A stretch of DNA of 64,000 bases. Origin: Haloactinomyces albus (GTDB taxonomy: Bacteria; Actinomycetota; Actinomycetes; Mycobacteriales; Pseudonocardiaceae). The stretch covers positions 62,001-126,000 of the forward strand of contig NZ_JAVDXW010000001.1 in assembly GCF_031458135.1 (NCBI RefSeq), given 5' to 3'. The notes below the pieces were generated by a model that worked only from the letters and a program-made list of their open reading frames with translations, did not search any database and had not been told where the DNA came from. Shown here one piece after another: positions 26,915 to 36,310 of this stretch. The position numbers and the translations under genes are program-made. Position 1 is the first letter of the stretch, and the number at the start of each line of letters is the position of its first letter.

Positions 26915-27052
26915 AACGCCATCGCCGCCCGGGCGGCTCGATGATCACTCCATCGGGGCGCACAGGTCGGTTTGTCAGCGCGTCGGCCTGCACAGACACA
27001 ACGCGGCCCGCATCATCACTCGATATATCCCGCCACGAAAGAGGAACCGCCC

Positions 27053-27235
27053 GTGATCTCCCACGACCACGAAGCCGCGCCACGACGCCACAGTGCCGCC
27101 GAGGCCGCCGGCACGATGCCTGCATCACCCCTGGTGCCGACGCAGGCACGTCCTGCCCACCACTCCGCCGAGCACACATTCGCCCCCGACCGCGATGAGA
27201 CCGAGGAAAGTCACCTCGTGCGTGGCTACGACTGA
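27053..27235 (+). CDS. Possible small His-rich protein
   Basis: A 60-residue frame from GTG 27053, with AGAGGAA eight bases before it, encoding a hydrophilic His/Ala/Glu-rich peptide (ISHDHEAAPRRHSAAEAAG..., HHSAEHTF). No family is recognised and base composition alone could give such a frame; a hairpin terminator follows at 27342. Low confidence. Confidence 0.3.
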   Translation: MISHDHEAAPRRHSAAEAAGTMPASPLVPTQARPAHHSAEHTFAPDRDETEESHLVRGYD

Positions 27236-27341
27236 CCAAAGACCCGGCCTCCGAGCACGGCCAACCCGCGACAGCGCCGCGTGATCGTGCCGGCCACGAC
27301 GGTGCGCCTCCCTGCACGCAACGAGCACCGCGGGCGACAGA

Positions 27342-27393
27342 ACACGTCTCCGGCCCGCGGACTCCTGAGCGGATCCGCGGGCCGGAGACGTGT
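27342..27393. terminator. Perfect 20-bp-stem hairpin
   Basis: The 20 bases at 27342-27361 are exactly complementary to 27374-27393, with a 12-base loop. It lies 130 bases beyond the whiB stop on the minus strand and about 107 bases after the small frame on the plus strand, and probably ends transcription from both sides. Confidence 0.6.
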
Positions 27394-27522
27394 GCCGGGC
27401 GCTGCGGGCACGACCCACCGCATGGGCACAAAAGGCCACTACGAAAAAGGACACCGTGCCGGTCACCGAAGGCGGTGCGGTGCGGCGACGATGGTGCACT
27501 ACCACCGCGTGGCTGTCGGTGG

Positions 27523-27786
27523 TCAGGCGGCCCGGGGCCGGTCGTGGGACTTGCGGGCCAGCTGCTGGCGTTCGCGTTCGGTCGTGCCGCCGAAGATCCC
27601 GTGATGCAATCCGTTGTCCACGGCATAGTTCAGGCATGCAGAGCGCACCGGGCAGCGCGCGCACACGGCCTTGGCCTGTTCGACCTGCCGGGCACCCGGC
27701 CCCATGTCGGACACGGGGAAAAACAGTTCGGGGTCCTCATCGCGGCAGGCGGCACGGTGCCGCCAGTCCGTCATCTCGTTCTCCAC
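27523..27786 (-). CDS. WhiB-family iron-sulfur transcription regulator
   Basis: An 87-residue protein with the four cluster cysteines C14, C42-x2-C45-x5-C51 and the turn G-I-F-G-G (63-67) followed by basic residues. WhiB proteins bind a [4Fe-4S] cluster and act with the primary sigma factor. DWRHRAACRDEDPELFFP resembles the WhiB1/WblE branch. GTG 27786 is chosen over ATG 27774 because AAAGGAGG sits ten bases before it. It has a long intergenic leader. Confidence 0.92.
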   Translation of the reverse strand: MENEMTDWRHRAACRDEDPELFFPVSDMGPGARQVEQAKAVCARCPVRSACLNYAVDNGLHHGIFGGTTERERQQLARKSHDRPRAA

Positions 27787-28220
27787 GAGTGTGCCGCCTC
27801 CTTTCGGGGCGTCGGATTGTCGTTGTTGGTCAAGCACTGCTTCAGCTGCGGCGAAGCCGCTGCGGGCACCTCTTTCGGCTGTGCATTCCCGGATAAACCC
27901 GGAAATACACAGCCCACGGCGAGGAGTCGATACTTCCGCTCGCCTCTCGGCAAACGACACGGCGTGGCCGCCACGCCGAACGGTGTTGTGCGAGGGCACA
28001 GGGATGCGACCCGGCAACACAGTACGCATCGACCACGGCGAACAACACCGTTGCCGCCGTGTGATGTTCCGCTCGGGGCTGTGATCTCACTCCCGTTGCC
28101 CCGGTGCTGGGCCGACCACCTCGAGTAGTGCCTGCATGATCTCGTTCCGGCGCCGCGGCCTATTCGATCACGAGACGATCTGATATCAACGAACTCCTGT
28201 CGACAACGATGGGAGCGTCC
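27787..28220. other. Long divergent intergenic region whiB / sensor kinase
   Basis: I support no gene in these 434 bases. GGCTGTG (27877-27883) and CACAGCC (27908-27914) form an inverted repeat about 95 bases upstream of whiB. Stretches repeating CAACAC and GCCG follow near 28015-28065. The size suggests long leaders or several regulator sites, as usual for whiB genes, but no known RNA motif is recognisable. Confidence 0.4.
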
Positions 28221-29300
28221 ATGTCGGCACCTGCCGATCGCAAGCTGCGCCGAGCACGACTCGGCTCCCGACGGGCACGCGCACACACCGAATCAACCCG
28301 GACACTGGCAACCGCACGCCGCGTCGCCGAGGAACTCCAGCAGGGGCTGGGCACCCCCCGGGCCTCGGCTGCCGCTCGTGGCCTGCGCCGACTGCTCGAC
28401 GTCGAGGGACTCGGACTGTGCGACCTGTCCGGACAGGTGCGGTGGGCGGGCCACCCCGCCCCCGAGGAGACCGTCTCGGCGCTGGTCGATAACGTTCTGC
28501 ATACCGAAACCCGCCGCGGACGACCCCCACTGATCGCCGTACCCCTCCACAGCTACGAGGAACTCGCCGGTGTCCTCGTGATCTCCGGACAGACCCGGAT
28601 CTCCGCGGTGCGCGAGGTGGTCGGCTGGGTCGAACACGCGCTGGAACGCGGCCGACTGGAATCCTCCGCAGAACAGGCCGCGCAATCCGAACTGCGAGCC
28701 CTGCGGGCACAGATCTCGCCGCATTTCGTGTACAACGCGCTGACCGTCATCGCCTCACTGGTGCGTTCCGACCCCGAGCGGGCCCACGAGTTGATGCTCG
28801 ACTTCGCCGACCACGCCCGCTACAGCCTGTCCGGCAACATCGAATACACGACAGTGGCCGACGAGTTCCACGCGATCGAAACCTACCTGACGCTGCAGCG
28901 CGCGGTTCTCGACGACCGTCTGCGCGTGCAGGTCCGGGTCGCCCCCGAGGTCCTCGCCGTGGCCATCCCCTACCTCGTTTTACAGCCCCTGGTGGAAAAC
29001 GCGGTCCGGCACGGCATCGAACCACACGGCGGCTCCGGTCTCGTCCAGGTATGCGGCGAAGCAGAAGGCAACGACCTCGTCATCAGTGTCGAAGACGACG
29101 GCCTCGGCATGGACCCCGAACTCGCCGAAGCGATCCTGGCCGGGCAGGGCAACCACAGCAGCGTGGGCCTGACCAATGTGGACCGACGGTTACGCACCGT
29201 GTACGGCCCCCGGTTCGGTCTCGTCGTGGAAACCGCCACAAACGCGGGCACCCGGGTGGTGGTGCGGGTTCCCCTGTTCCAGCCGGGAGTGGTGCCGTGA
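28221..29300 (+). CDS. LytS-type sensor histidine kinase
   Basis: A 359-residue protein. Residues 30-145 form a GAF-like input domain. The His-kinase dimerisation motif LRAQISPHFVYNALTVIASL (H168) and the ATPase motifs LVENAVRHGIEPHGG, VEDDGLGM and GLTNVDRRL follow. No membrane helix is visible, so it is cytosolic. ATG 28221 has GGGAG six bases before; ATG 28209 would add four residues. It overlaps its regulator by four bases and precedes a symporter operon whose substrate it probably senses. Confidence 0.88.
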   Translation: MSAPADRKLRRARLGSRRARAHTESTRTLATARRVAEELQQGLGTPRASAAARGLRRLLDVEGLGLCDLSGQVRWAGHPAPEETVSALVDNVLHTETRRGRPPLIAVPLHSYEELAGVLVISGQTRISAVREVVGWVEHALERGRLESSAEQAAQSELRALRAQISPHFVYNALTVIASLVRSDPERAHELMLDFADHARYSLSGNIEYTTVADEFHAIETYLTLQRAVLDDRLRVQVRVAPEVLAVAIPYLVLQPLVENAVRHGIEPHGGSGLVQVCGEAEGNDLVISVEDDGLGMDPELAEAILAGQGNHSSVGLTNVDRRLRTVYGPRFGLVVETATNAGTRVVVRVPLFQPGVVP

Positions 29301-30091
29301 CCACGACGCCGGGGGAACTGCACGTACTGGCCGTGGACGACGTTCCGCCCGCCCTGGACGAGCTGTGCCGACTGCTACACGAGGCCCCCGAAATCGCCGA
29401 GGTCGCCGCAGCCGGAGACCCCCTCGGGGCACTGAAGATGATCCGGACCACTCGCTTCGACGCGGTGTTCGTCGACATCGCCATGCCCGGACTCGACGGG
29501 CTCGAACTGGCCTCGCTGCTGGCCAAACTCAACCAGCCACCGGCGATCGTGTTCGTCACCGCCTACGATGGCCACGCGGTCAGCGCCTTCGACATCGGCG
29601 CGGTCGACTACCTGCTCAAACCCGTGCGGGCCGAACGCCTCTCGGCAGCTCTGGGCCGGATCCGCAAAATGACCGCGCACCACCACGTCTCCGGCACCGA
29701 CCGAGCGATGTCGCCACCGGATGCGATGGCCGCGCTCCCCGTCGACACCGCCGGCCGCACCTGGTACGTGCGGCGCAGCGACGTGCAGTTCGTGGAGGCA
29801 CACGGCGACTACGTACGGCTGCACACCCGTTCCGGGGCACACGTGGTGCGGATGCCGATATCCCGTCTCGAGGAGTACTGGGAAAGCCACGATTTCACGC
29901 GCGTGCATCGAAGTTTCCTGGTCGCCCTGAGCGCGATCCGCGAACTCCGCAGCGGTTCGACCGGAGGGCTGATCGCCCATACCGAACTCGGCGACGTCCC
30001 GGTCAGCCGACGCCACGCCCGCGCACTACGGCAACGACTGCTGGACAACGCCCAACGCAGCGAACTCGGTCGCTCCCCGCGGAGAGCATGA
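29297..30091 (+). CDS. LytTR-family response regulator
   Basis: A 264-residue protein: receiver domain (1-125) with the phosphorylation site D60 in DAVFVDIAMPG and VDYLLKPV, then a LytTR DNA-binding domain (about 150-250; YVRRSDVQFVEAHGDYVRLHT, FTRVHRSFLVALSAI). GTG 29297 overlaps the kinase stop. LytTR proteins bind direct repeats; none is obvious upstream of the operon. It is coupled to the small membrane subunit downstream. Confidence 0.92.
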   Translation: MTTTPGELHVLAVDDVPPALDELCRLLHEAPEIAEVAAAGDPLGALKMIRTTRFDAVFVDIAMPGLDGLELASLLAKLNQPPAIVFVTAYDGHAVSAFDIGAVDYLLKPVRAERLSAALGRIRKMTAHHHVSGTDRAMSPPDAMAALPVDTAGRTWYVRRSDVQFVEAHGDYVRLHTRSGAHVVRMPISRLEEYWESHDFTRVHRSFLVALSAIRELRSGSTGGLIAHTELGDVPVSRRHARALRQRLLDNAQRSELGRSPRRA

Positions 30092-30438
30092 TGACACCCG
30101 GCAAACGCGTGGCGGTGACAAGCCCACAGACCCGACTGGCCCGCTCACGGCGCCGAGCACGCGGACACGGCGAACTCCTCCGAGGAGACCCACTCGAAGC
30201 CGAACACGCAGCCGGCCTGTATCGGGCGCAGCGCCGCCGGGCCGTGCTCGCCCTGGTGCTGCTGTTCACCCTGCTGTTCGGCCTCACCGCGGTTTTCGCC
30301 GTCTTCCCAGCACTGGACGAGATCCGCCTACTCGGGATACCACTGTCCTGGCTGGCTCTGGGCGTGCTTCCCTACCCGGCGATGGTCCTGCTGTCCGGGT
30401 GGCACCTGCGCCGAGCAGAGCACGTCGAGGAGCAGTGA
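30088..30438 (+). CDS. Small two-helix membrane subunit paired with symporter
   Basis: A 116-residue protein: a basic cytosolic N-terminus (about 1-50) and two membrane helices (about 52-72, 82-102). This is the layout of DUF485/DUF4212-like partners that precede sodium:solute symporters. ATG 30088 overlaps the response regulator stop and the stop shares one base with the symporter start. It lacks a clear DUF485 signature, so the family is inferred from shape and position. Confidence 0.7.
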   Translation: MMTPGKRVAVTSPQTRLARSRRRARGHGELLRGDPLEAEHAAGLYRAQRRRAVLALVLLFTLLFGLTAVFAVFPALDEIRLLGIPLSWLALGVLPYPAMVLLSGWHLRRAEHVEEQ

Positions 30439-32138
30439 TGGTCGCCGTCCTGGCCGTGGCCCCGGTCGTGCTGATGACCCTGCTGATCGGCTTGCGCGGC
30501 GTCGCCGCGATGCGCACCACCTCGGATTTCCTCGTGGCCTCGCGGCGCATCTCGCCGCTGCTGAACTCGGCTGCGGTCTCCGGCGAGTACCTCTCGGCCG
30601 CCTCCTTCCTCGGAGTGGCCGGACTGATGGTCAAAAGCGGAGTGGGCGCGCTGTGGTACCCGGTCGGCTACACCGCAGGCTACGTCGCCATGCTCGTGCT
30701 CGTCGCCGCCCCGATGCGCCGCTCGGGCGCGCTGACCGTCCCCGACTTCGCCGAAGCCAGGCTGGCCTCGCCAGCCCTGCGCCGACTGGCCGCCGTCGTC
30801 GTGCTGACCATCGGAGGCCTCTACCTCGTCCCGCAATTCCGCACCGCAGGGCTCGTACTGAGCATGGTCGGCCACACCCCCTACTGGGTCGGCGTGGTGA
30901 TCGCAGGAGTCACCGTCAGCACGACACTGGCCCTCGGCGGGATGCGCGCGGCCACCTACGTTCAAGCGTTCCAGTTCTGCCTGAAACTGGTACTGTTCCT
31001 CGTCCCCGCGGTATGGCTGCTCCTGCAAGCCGGAGCAGCCACCCGCCACGACGCGGTCCACCCGGTGGAGTTCACCCACTTCACGCACGACACCCCGGTG
31101 GTGTTCCGCACCGACGTGACCCTGCAGATCCACACCGACACCACCGTACGAACCCCACATGGCGACACCATCGTGCTGCAGGCGGGCACGCAACGGATCG
31201 CGGCAGGCCGAACCCTGATCTTTCCCGCAGGCACACCGGCGCCCGAGACTCGCGGGGGCACAGCACCCGATGACCCGGACTGGCAACGCCCACTGCTGGA
31301 TCTCCACGGCACGGGCCACCCCGTACTGAGCACCTGGGGAGTGCTGATGGCCACCATGCTCGGCACGATGGGACTGCCGCATGTGCTGGTTCGCTTCCAC
31401 ACCAGCCCCCACGGCCGTGCCGCGCGGCAAACGGCCGCGCTCACGGTGGGCCTGTTGAGCGTGTTCTACCTCCTGCCCGGCATCTACGGAGCACTGGGCA
31501 GGGTCCTGATGCCGCACCTGTACTTGTCCGGCGCCACCGACACCGTGGTGGTCGCCCTACCCGCCCAGGTCGATTCCGGCTGGGTCGGCACCCTGTTCAC
31601 GGTGCTGCTCACGGCAGGGGCCTTCGCCGCGTTCCTGGCGACCTCGCTGGGACTGCTGCTGGTGGTCTCCGGAGCGATCTCGCACGACCTCGCCCCCGGT
31701 GGCCTGGTCCGCCTGCGCAGCACCGTGATAGCCGCGGCCGCCGCCGTCGTGCTGCTGGCGCTGCCCGCCGCAGGCGTGGACGCGGGAATCCTGGTGACCT
31801 GGGCATTCACCGTCGCCGCCGCTACATTCTGCCCGCTGCTGGTGTTCGGCATCTGGTGGTCCCGATTGACCGTGGCCGGCGCGATCAGCGGTGTGCTGGT
31901 AGGACTGCTGGGCTCAGCAGGAACCATCGCCGTGGCACTGTTCGGCCCGCCCCTGGCCGGATGGCCCGCATTGCTGGTCGCACAGCCCGCACTGTGGGCG
32001 GTACCGCTGGCGTTTACGACCATGGCGGTCGTGTCCCTGATCGGGCAACCGCCACCACGGTCGGCAGCGGCCATGCTGCGACTGCATCTCGACCCATCTC
32101 GAAGCCCCCACGACCGACGACCGGCATCACGGCACTAG
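30438..32138 (+). CDS. Sodium:solute symporter with extracytoplasmic insertion
   Basis: A 566-residue SSS-family transporter. SAAVSGEYLSAASFLGVAG (about 36-54) is the sodium site region of acetate/pyruvate-type symporters, and TMLGTMGLPHVLVRFHTS is the family core. Between helices, about residues 200-290 form a polar, strand-rich segment (HPVEFTHFTHDTPVVFRTDVTLQIHTDTTVRTPHGDTI...), which the ActP-like protein at 33757 lacks. It could be a ligand-binding or gating domain outside the membrane. Co-translation with the LytS/LytTR pair suggests substrate-induced uptake of a carboxylate. Confidence 0.85.
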   Translation: MVAVLAVAPVVLMTLLIGLRGVAAMRTTSDFLVASRRISPLLNSAAVSGEYLSAASFLGVAGLMVKSGVGALWYPVGYTAGYVAMLVLVAAPMRRSGALTVPDFAEARLASPALRRLAAVVVLTIGGLYLVPQFRTAGLVLSMVGHTPYWVGVVIAGVTVSTTLALGGMRAATYVQAFQFCLKLVLFLVPAVWLLLQAGAATRHDAVHPVEFTHFTHDTPVVFRTDVTLQIHTDTTVRTPHGDTIVLQAGTQRIAAGRTLIFPAGTPAPETRGGTAPDDPDWQRPLLDLHGTGHPVLSTWGVLMATMLGTMGLPHVLVRFHTSPHGRAARQTAALTVGLLSVFYLLPGIYGALGRVLMPHLYLSGATDTVVVALPAQVDSGWVGTLFTVLLTAGAFAAFLATSLGLLLVVSGAISHDLAPGGLVRLRSTVIAAAAAVVLLALPAAGVDAGILVTWAFTVAAATFCPLLVFGIWWSRLTVAGAISGVLVGLLGSAGTIAVALFGPPLAGWPALLVAQPALWAVPLAFTTMAVVSLIGQPPPRSAAAMLRLHLDPSRSPHDRRPASRH

Positions 32139-32237
32139 CCGAACGTGGCGGCAGGGCCACCGCGGGCCACGGGAGCAGGCCGACGTTCTCCGGATCGGCA
32201 ACTGGCCGACGACCGCGGCGCGTAGTAGGAAGTGGGC

Positions 32238-33116
32238 ATGGCCGAGCCGCGGAATCCGCACCCGAAGAAAGAAACCGAGGTACTGGGCCGGAAGATGGCC
32301 TACGTCGATGTCGGCGAGGGTGATCCTGTCGTGTTCCTCCACGGCAACCCGACATCGTCGTATCTGTGGCGCAATGTCATACCGCACCTCGACAGACGGG
32401 CACGATGCGTGGCACCGGACCTGATCGGGATGGGCGATTCCGAGAAACTGCCGGACAGCGGCCCGAACAGCTACCGCTTCGTCGAACATCGTCGCTACCT
32501 CGAGGCACTGCTCGAACAGATCGAAGTGCGCGACCGGGTCACTTTCGTCATCCACGACTGGGGATCGGCACTCGGGTTCGACTGGGCGAACCGGCATCGC
32601 GACGCGGTCAAGGGCCTCGCCTATATGGAGGCGATCGTACGCCCGGTGAGCTGGGACGAGTGGCCCGAGTCCGCTCGCGGTGCCTTCCAAGAGCTGCGCT
32701 CGTCGGCCGGTGCGGAGATGGTTCTCGACAAGAACGTGTTCGTGGAACGAATTCTGCCCTCCTCGATGCTACGCACCCTCACCGAGCAGGAGATGGAGGC
32801 CTATCGGGCACCGTTTCGCCAACCAGGGGAAGACCGCAGGCCCACCCTGACCTGGCCCCGGGAAGTACCCATCGCCGGTGAGCCCTCCGACGTGTCCGAG
32901 ATCGTCGCCGACTACGGCCAGTGGCTGGCCTCGTCACCAATACCGAAATTGTTCGTCAACGCCGATCCGGGCATGATCCTGACCGGACCCCAGCGGGAAT
33001 GGGTGCGGTCCTGGCCGAACCAGCACGAGGTCACCGTACCGGGCACCCACTTTCTCCAGGAAGACTCGGCGGAGGCCGTCGGCCGGGCTGTCGCCGACTG
33101 GTACGCGCGCCTGTGA
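32238..33116 (+). CDS. Haloalkane dehalogenase, LinB/HLD-II type
   Basis: A 292-residue alpha/beta hydrolase. Halide-binding N37 (HGNPTSSYLWRN) and W108, nucleophile D107 in HDWGSALGFDWA, acid E131 in AYMEAI, and H271 in GTHFLQEDS give the full HLD-II pentad; long stretches match LinB as I remember it. The enzyme hydrolyses carbon-halogen bonds to alcohols and halide without a cofactor, in the cytosol. ATG 32238 has GGAAG before it. It lies between two symporter operons, which may be coincidence. Confidence 0.9.
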   Translation: MAEPRNPHPKKETEVLGRKMAYVDVGEGDPVVFLHGNPTSSYLWRNVIPHLDRRARCVAPDLIGMGDSEKLPDSGPNSYRFVEHRRYLEALLEQIEVRDRVTFVIHDWGSALGFDWANRHRDAVKGLAYMEAIVRPVSWDEWPESARGAFQELRSSAGAEMVLDKNVFVERILPSSMLRTLTEQEMEAYRAPFRQPGEDRRPTLTWPREVPIAGEPSDVSEIVADYGQWLASSPIPKLFVNADPGMILTGPQREWVRSWPNQHEVTVPGTHFLQEDSAEAVGRAVADWYARL

Positions 33117-33152
33117 ACACGCCCGGCGAGAACCGCCTCCCGGTCGAGACGT

Positions 33153-33202
33153 GCCCCGGCGCGGCCGCAGCAGGCTCCGGGCTGCTGCGGCCGCGCCGGG
33201 GC
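33153..33202. terminator. Perfect 21-bp-stem hairpin
   Basis: The 21 bases at 33153-33173 are the exact reverse complement of 33182-33202, with an 8-base loop, starting 37 bases after the dehalogenase stop. It is almost pure GC, without a T-run, and likely terminates or protects the dehalogenase transcript. Confidence 0.65.
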
Positions 33203-33415
33203 CGACGGCAGTGGTGGCCTACTGCAACGCCACCTGACCACCCCACGACGCCACAAAGCGCGCACCGACACACCTTCGGACCACTCGACGCACGCAGAGC
33301 ACCGCTCGTGAACCGCTCGTCGCACAAACCGTCGATCGAGCCGATGAGGATACCCAAACGAATGTGACCTGCCTAACGTATCGCCGACTATTCGTCACAC
33401 GCAGAGAGGCATTCG

Positions 33416-33760
33416 TTGAGTACCACAGACCCCGTGACCGGGCCATCCGAGCCCGATGTGTGGAGCGAGGTCCATTCCAGCGCGGAATTTGTCGCCCTAC
33501 GCAGGCGGCTGCGGACCTTCGTATTCCCGATGACCGGCCTGTTTTTGGCCTGGTACCTGCTCTACATCCTGCTGGCCGACTACGCCCACGGATTCATGTC
33601 CATCAAACTCGTCGGCAACATCAACATCGGCCTGGTCTTCGGCTTGCTCCAGTTCGTGTCCACCTTCGTGATCACAGCGCTGTACGTGCGCCATGCCAAC
33701 CGCAATCTGGACCCGATCGCAAGCAAGATCCGCAGCGAGGTCGAGGGAGACACGGAATGA
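33416..33760 (+). CDS. DUF485 small membrane subunit
   Basis: A 114-residue protein with two membrane helices (about 37-57 and 70-90). LRRRLRTFVFPMTGLFLAWYLLYILLADYAHGFMS...NINIGLVFGLLQFVSTFVITALYVRHAN is a clear DUF485 (YjcH-like) sequence. It starts at TTG 33416 with AGAGAGG before it. The stop overlaps the symporter start (ATGA), as in yjcH-actP operons. Confidence 0.92.
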   Translation: MSTTDPVTGPSEPDVWSEVHSSAEFVALRRRLRTFVFPMTGLFLAWYLLYILLADYAHGFMSIKLVGNINIGLVFGLLQFVSTFVITALYVRHANRNLDPIASKIRSEVEGDTE

Positions 33761-35367
33761 ACACCCTCGCACAGAGCATCGAGGGCACCAACCCGGCCCT
33801 GAACATCAGCATCTTCGCGGCCTTCGTCGCGATCACTCTGCTCGTGGTGTTCCGGGCAAGCCGCAACACCAAAACCGCCTCCGACTACTACGCCGCCGGA
33901 CGCGCCTTCTCCGGCCCCCAGAACGGCATCGCCATCTCCGGTGACTACCTTTCCGCAGCATCCTTTCTCGGCATCGCCGGTGCGATCGCGCTGTACGGCT
34001 ACGACGGATTCCTCTACTCGATCGGATTCCTCGTCGCCTGGCTCGTGGCATTGCTGCTGGTCGCCGAATTACTCCGCAACACCGGCAAGTTCACCATGGG
34101 TGACGTACTCGCCTTCCGGATGCGACAGCGCCCCGTCCGCGCGGCGGCAGCGACCTCCACACTCGCGGTGAGCTTCTTCTACCTGCTCGCGCAGATGGCA
34201 GGCGCCGGCGTCCTCGTCTCACTGCTGCTCGGCATCACCGGCGAGGTCGGCCAAGGCATCGTGATCGCCATCGTCGGCATCATCATGATCGTGTATGTCC
34301 TGGTCGGCGGTATGAAAGGCACCACCTGGGTACAGATCATCAAAGCCGGCCTGCTCATCGCCGGAGCAGCAGCCATGACCATCTGGGTGTTCGCCACGTA
34401 CGGCTTCAACCTCTCCGGGCTGATGCAAGCAGCAGTGGACCGAGCAGGCGAAGGAGGCGAAAAGCTCCTCAACCCCGGCGCCAAGTACGGCGAATCCGCG
34501 ATGAGCAAGCTCGACTTCCTCTCCCTCGGCCTGGCCCTGGTGTTCGGCACAGCCGGACTCCCCCACGTGCTGATGCGCTTCTACACCGTGCCCACGGCCA
34601 AGGACGCCCGCCGCTCCGTGGTGTGGGCCATCGTCCTGATCGGCCTGTTCTACCTGTTCACCCTGATCCTCGGATACGGCGCCGGCGCCATGGTCGGACC
34701 GGAGGCGATCAGGAACGCCCCCGGCGGAGTGAACTCGGCAGCACCGCTGCTCGCACAGGCTCTGGGCGGACCCGTGCTGATGGGCTTCATCGCCGCCGTC
34801 GCCTTCGCCACCATCCTGGCTGTGGTCGCAGGCCTGACGATCACCGCCTCGGCCTCCTTCGCCCACGACATCTACGCCAACGTGATCAAAAAGGGACAGG
34901 TCGACAGCAAGAACGCCGAGGTCAGGGTCGCCCGGATCACCGCCGTGGTGATCGGGGCATTCGCCATCGTCGGCGGCATCCTCGCCAAGAACCAGAACGT
35001 GGCCTTCCTCGTCGCACTGGCCTTCGCCGTGGCCGCCTCGGCGAACCTGCCCACGCTGCTGTACTCGCTGTTCTGGAAACGGTTCAACACCTCCGGAGCA
35101 CTGTGGAGCATCTACGGCGGACTGGCCACGGCAATCGTGCTGATCATCTTCTCCCCCGCGGTCTCCGGCAGCGAAAGCTCCATGATCAGCAGTGTCGACT
35201 TCCACTGGTTCCCACTGCAAAATCCCGGGCTGGTGTCCATCCCGCTGTCGTTCTTCTTCGGCTGGCTCGGCACCGTACTCTCGAGCGAACACAACGCAGC
35301 CAAATACGCCGAGATGGAGGTGCGCTCGCTGACCGGAGCGGGCGCCGAAAAGGCCACCACGCACTGA
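33757..35367 (+). CDS. actP: Acetate/solute:cation symporter (ActP-like)
   Basis: A 536-residue SSS-family transporter with about 13 membrane helices. NGIAISGDYLSAASFLGIAGAIALYGYDG and FGTAGLPHVLMRFYTVPTAKDARRS are ActP signatures, for sodium- or proton-driven uptake of acetate and related short acids. ATG 33757 overlaps the DUF485 gene. A strong terminator follows. The substrate is inferred from family. Confidence 0.88.
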   Translation: MNTLAQSIEGTNPALNISIFAAFVAITLLVVFRASRNTKTASDYYAAGRAFSGPQNGIAISGDYLSAASFLGIAGAIALYGYDGFLYSIGFLVAWLVALLLVAELLRNTGKFTMGDVLAFRMRQRPVRAAAATSTLAVSFFYLLAQMAGAGVLVSLLLGITGEVGQGIVIAIVGIIMIVYVLVGGMKGTTWVQIIKAGLLIAGAAAMTIWVFATYGFNLSGLMQAAVDRAGEGGEKLLNPGAKYGESAMSKLDFLSLGLALVFGTAGLPHVLMRFYTVPTAKDARRSVVWAIVLIGLFYLFTLILGYGAGAMVGPEAIRNAPGGVNSAAPLLAQALGGPVLMGFIAAVAFATILAVVAGLTITASASFAHDIYANVIKKGQVDSKNAEVRVARITAVVIGAFAIVGGILAKNQNVAFLVALAFAVAASANLPTLLYSLFWKRFNTSGALWSIYGGLATAIVLIIFSPAVSGSESSMISSVDFHWFPLQNPGLVSIPLSFFFGWLGTVLSSEHNAAKYAEMEVRSLTGAGAEKATTH

Positions 35368-35384
35368 CCGGCATGGCCGTCTTC

Positions 35385-35427
35385 AACGGGGTCTTTGCCG
35401 CCACGCGCGGCAAAGACCCCGTTTTTT
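35385..35427 (+). terminator. Rho-independent terminator
   Basis: A 17-bp perfect stem (35385-35401 with 35407-35423), a five-base loop and a run of six T (35422-35427), just after the symporter stop. It is the clearest intrinsic terminator in the window and separates this operon from the convergent btu genes. Confidence 0.92.
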
Positions 35428-35472
35428 CCTTCCCCACAGCGGACCCCTTGCCGAAGCAAACGGAGATCACTG

Positions 35473-36288
35473 TCAAGGCCCATGCTCTGCTGACGAAGCA
35501 CTCGCTCTGTGGCCGGTGAAATCCTCGAAAGGCAAGAAACGCACAGAAGGGCGGCCACCCGGCCCGTCCGGGGTCACAACGGTGTTGACGTTGTAGACGT
35601 CGGCGATGAGCTCCTCGGTGAGCACCCGCGCCGGAGTACCCGCCGCCACAGCCCGGCCTTCCGTGAGCACCACGAGACGATCGCAGAACATCGCGGCCAG
35701 GTTGAGATCATGCAATGCGATCACACTGGTGACCGGGATACGGACGACGAGTGCGAGCAGTTCCAGCTGGTGCTGGATGTCGAGATGGTTCGTCGGCTCG
35801 TCCAGCAGCAGCTCTCGCGGCTCTTGGGCGAGGGCACGGGCGATCTGCACCCGCTGACGCTCACCCCCGGACAACGTATGCCACGACTGCGCGAGCTTGT
35901 CCTCCAGCCTGGTGTACTCGAGGGCCGTGCGCACCGCGGAATCGTCGTCAACCGAAAGCGCGGACCATGCCCGACGGTGCGGAATGCGGCCCAGCCGGAC
36001 GACGTCGAGCACACTCATGTCGACCTCGGTGGTCGCATGCTGCTCCACAACCGCGACCTGCCGCGCCACCGCCGTACGACCCAGCTTTCCCAACGAGACA
36101 CCATCGAGGCTCACCACGCCCGACGACGTGGCCCGCACACCAGCCAGCAGCCGCAACAGCGTCGACTTGCCCGAACCGTTCGGCCCGAGCAGCCCGATCG
36201 TCGACCCCGGGTGGGCTTCGAGGCTGACACCATCGACGATCATCCGGCCACCGGCCTGCCACGAAACGTTCTCGGCACGCAAACTCAT
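35473..36288 (-). CDS. btuD: ABC transporter ATPase, cobalamin/siderophore type
   Basis: A 271-residue FepC/BtuD-type ATPase with Walker A GPNGSGKST (about 35-43), the signature LSGGERQRVQIARAL and Walker B LLLDEPTNHLD. It lies 22 bp after the permease gene and is the third gene of the riboswitch-controlled operon. Cobalamin rather than iron as substrate is argued from the riboswitch, not from this sequence. Confidence 0.88.
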   Translation of the reverse strand: MSLRAENVSWQAGGRMIVDGVSLEAHPGSTIGLLGPNGSGKSTLLRLLAGVRATSSGVVSLDGVSLGKLGRTAVARQVAVVEQHATTEVDMSVLDVVRLGRIPHRRAWSALSVDDDSAVRTALEYTRLEDKLAQSWHTLSGGERQRVQIARALAQEPRELLLDEPTNHLDIQHQLELLALVVRIPVTSVIALHDLNLAAMFCDRLVVLTEGRAVAAGTPARVLTEELIADVYNVNTVVTPDGPGGRPSVRFLPFEDFTGHRASASSAEHGP

Positions 36289-36310
36289 CGCAGAACTCCC
36301 CCGCGCACGA

